From: Owenia fusiformis
Lineage: Eukaryota; Annelida; Polychaeta; Sabellida; Oweniidae
Direction of reading: 5' to 3'
NCBI GenBank assembly: GCA_903813345.2
Contig: CAIIXF020000012.1
Location: forward strand, 23,946,184 to 24,006,183
Length of the DNA stretch: 60,000 bases
Shown: positions 58,467-60,000 of the stretch, piece after piece
Numbering within the stretch: the first letter of the stretch is position 1
Layout of the letters: every line of letters begins with the position of its first letter
Notes under the pieces: model-generated
Database searches by the model: none
Seen by the model: the letters and a program-made list of their open reading frames with translations, nothing else
Told to the model about the DNA's origin: nothing
Position numbers and translations under genes: made by a program

Positions 58467-58597
58467 GAACATATGCAATAATTCTCACTCTCAGACTAAT
58501 TCTTATTTCTACAACTCTGCAAGGTTGATCAAAATCACTGTTAAACCAGTATATTCCTTCAAAAAACAGTACAGAAAAAACAGTACAGGGCTCAATA

Positions 58598-58630
58598 GTC
58601 TTGCATCAGGCCCCTGTCCCCCCCCCTCCC
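58598..58630 (+). repeat. TAGTCTTGC motif with poly-C
   Basis: AATAGTCTTGCATCAGGCCC is followed by CTGT and a C run. It has the same arrangement as at 38.7 kb. Confidence 0.6.
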
Positions 58631-58689
58631 TAACCAGATTAGCAGTGCTAGTGGGGGACCAGACATTTGCTGGAATATACTTGGATCTC

Positions 58690-58852
58690 ATACATAATAA
58701 AACCTGTCAGATGAAATGCCTCTCTATATGGAACAGTTTTCAGAAGGGCAAAGTTCCATCAACTTACCTGAAGAGGTGTGCTCTCTATATGGCACACCTC
58801 TCTATAAGGAACAATATAATCCAATATGGGGTGTTCTATATTCACAGGTTTC
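58690..58852 (+). mobile_element. Family D element
   Basis: It starts TAATAAAACCTGTCAGATGA, has an internal repeat of CCTCTCTATATGGAACA/CTCTCTATATGGCACAC, and ends ATTCACAGGTTTCA. The 161-codon plus-strand frame at 58447-58932 runs through families E and D and the poly-C motif, so I do not treat it as a gene. Confidence 0.65.
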
Positions 58853-59649
58853 AACAGAATCAGCTCGTTGTATACCTTTTTCAACAGTTTAATTTTGTTC
58901 GCTTTATTGTTTTCAACAGACATCAAGAATAGAAGTAATATGAACAAGGAGAACTGAGTTTGCGTACACTCCTGATTCCCCATTTTGCTTTCACCATTAT
59001 AATTTACAGGTATATTGTTGAATAGAAGTTGGATGCAGGTGAATACATAGCTGAATTATAAATAAGATTATCAATTATACAGATTTATTAATAGTTCATT
59101 TATGTATCTGTGTATAATGGTTCATGACATTATAACTGTGTCCATGAATGCAAACACAACAGGCTGGTATAAAAATGAAAAAGAAGTTACAAATAATAAA
59201 AAGAGAGAAGATTCAAATCATACAATAAATCTTCTTAATGAAAATGTCTCTGGCCTAAGGCTGCTTTTTTTCTTATGTAATTTATCTAGAATGAATCCTG
59301 CCAATGGAAAGAGAATTCAACAATAAAAAGAGAAAATCATCAATTCCATTTTATGTATTCCATTAAAATTGAGTCATCGAAATGCAAGACAAATCTACTT
59401 CAGTTCTAGATTACATACTAAGCATTGCAATGACACTTATTTCAACATGACATTTCACGAAAGATATATTACCCCCAATTAGACTCCTAGACGTGTCAAT
59501 AGGACTTCAAGTCAAGATAAACAATATATTTAAGTCTGGAAATTATACATTTTATCTTTTCCAGTACAGTAAATGTAATTTTTTTCATGTTAATTTTTCC
59601 AAAATTTTCCAACTGTTTCCATGTTACAATTATAATTTTCAATAATTTT
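58853..59649. other. Non-coding stretch
   Basis: I see nothing I can support on either strand. Confidence 0.4.
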
Positions 59650-59821
59650 GCTCACTGTTTTCATTTAATTTGCCGTTTTCATTCATTTTGCCTTTTTCAT
59701 TCAATTTGCCAAAATGGCATTTATTTTGCACTTTCATTCATTTTGCCATGTTCGTTCATTTTGCCCAAATGGCATTTATTTTCCAGTTTCATTCATTTTG
59801 CTGTTTTAATTTATTTTGCCA
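59650..59821 (+). repeat. Two-level tandem array on TTCATTCATTTTGCC
   Basis: A short unit of about 16 bases (TTTTCATTCATTTTGCC) is repeated about ten times. A longer unit of about 65 bases is visible as AAATGGCATTTATTTT, which recurs (from about 59712 and 59767). The overlapping plus-strand frames at 59587-59852 are by-products. Confidence 0.85.
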
Positions 59822-59899
59822 GTTGTCAGAAATCCTAAAGAAATCCCTCTAAATAGCTATATATTACTCTTGCTCCAAGACCCTGAACTATTTTATCTA

Positions 59900-59945
59900 C
59901 TTCAAAAGCAGGCCTTGAAGCAAGACTAGCTATATATATAAAGCT
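59900..59945 (+). repeat. CTTGAAGCAAGACTA motif copy
   Basis: GGCCTTGAAGCAAGACTAGC repeats the palindromic motif next to the poly-G run at 2283-2299, here without a homopolymer. Confidence 0.5.
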
Positions 59946-60000
59946 ATGACAATGAATGTCAAAAACCTATCACCCAAGAGAGACATGAAGATGCAACATT

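Noticed and set aside
58447-58932. 161-codon plus-strand frame, the longest in the window
   Set aside because: It runs through a family E repeat, the TAGTCTTGC/poly-C motif and a family D element; the composition is explained by these repeats and there is no conserved motif.
1-60000. CRISPR arrays, operons, bacterial ribosome binding sites, viral genes
   Set aside because: None present; the tandem arrays have no unique spacers and the coding pattern is eukaryotic.

Overview
The window looks like nuclear DNA of an animal, most likely a marine invertebrate. It is AT-rich, has no operons or bacterial-type dense coding, and is crowded with short non-autonomous transposons, minisatellites and C/G homopolymers. 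The species call is an inference: no gene could be named and no rRNA, confident tRNA or mitochondrial sequence was seen.

Coding content is very sparse and the window reads as introns and intergenic DNA. The best coding piece is an 80-codon minus-strand exon at 54196-54435, with good splice signals on both sides and a Ser/Pro/Arg-rich stretch. Two more minus-strand candidates (51966-52022, 37989-38024) are in the same phase (0/0), so they could belong to the same long-intron gene. Weaker minus-strand candidates lie at 16985-17054, 16129-16301 and 49496-49666, and one plus-strand candidate lies at 57608-57724. All other long open frames have the lengths expected by chance in AT-rich DNA, and many overlap repeats.

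The rest is repeats, grouped here into families. Family A: about 205 bp, ends CAGTGATCTCCCCAG, 4 copies. Family B: about 130-155 bp, ends in a GTCACCAC hairpin, 6 copies plus a solo hairpin. Family C: about 100 bp, 5 copies. Family D: ends near CAGTGAAACCTGT, 6-7 copies. Family E: about 80 bp core, 4 copies. Family F: ends CAGGCCCGTAGCCAG, 5-bp target duplications, 4 copies. Family G: ends TACCCT, 8-9-bp target duplications, promoter-like interior, 3 copies. Family H: TTAAGGTAGGC ends, two isolated copies and an expanded tandem array. There is also a foldback element of about 730 bp at 5985-6720.

Minisatellites occur at 2311-2674 (61 bp), 8160-8280 (21 bp), 18526-18604 (27 bp), 21631-21783 (17 bp), 22331-22540 (50 bp), 29350-29409 (20 bp), 34082-34153 (24 bp), 35517-36017 (about 113-124 bp), 41017-41435 (about 23-61 bp), 55770-55930 and 59650-59821. 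The most notable elements are family G (paired target duplications, subterminal hairpin, conserved CCAAT/TATA boxes), family F (perfect 5-bp duplications around both a full and a 67-bp copy) and family H (piggyBac-like TTAA ends, apparently amplified in tandem at 35.5 kb).
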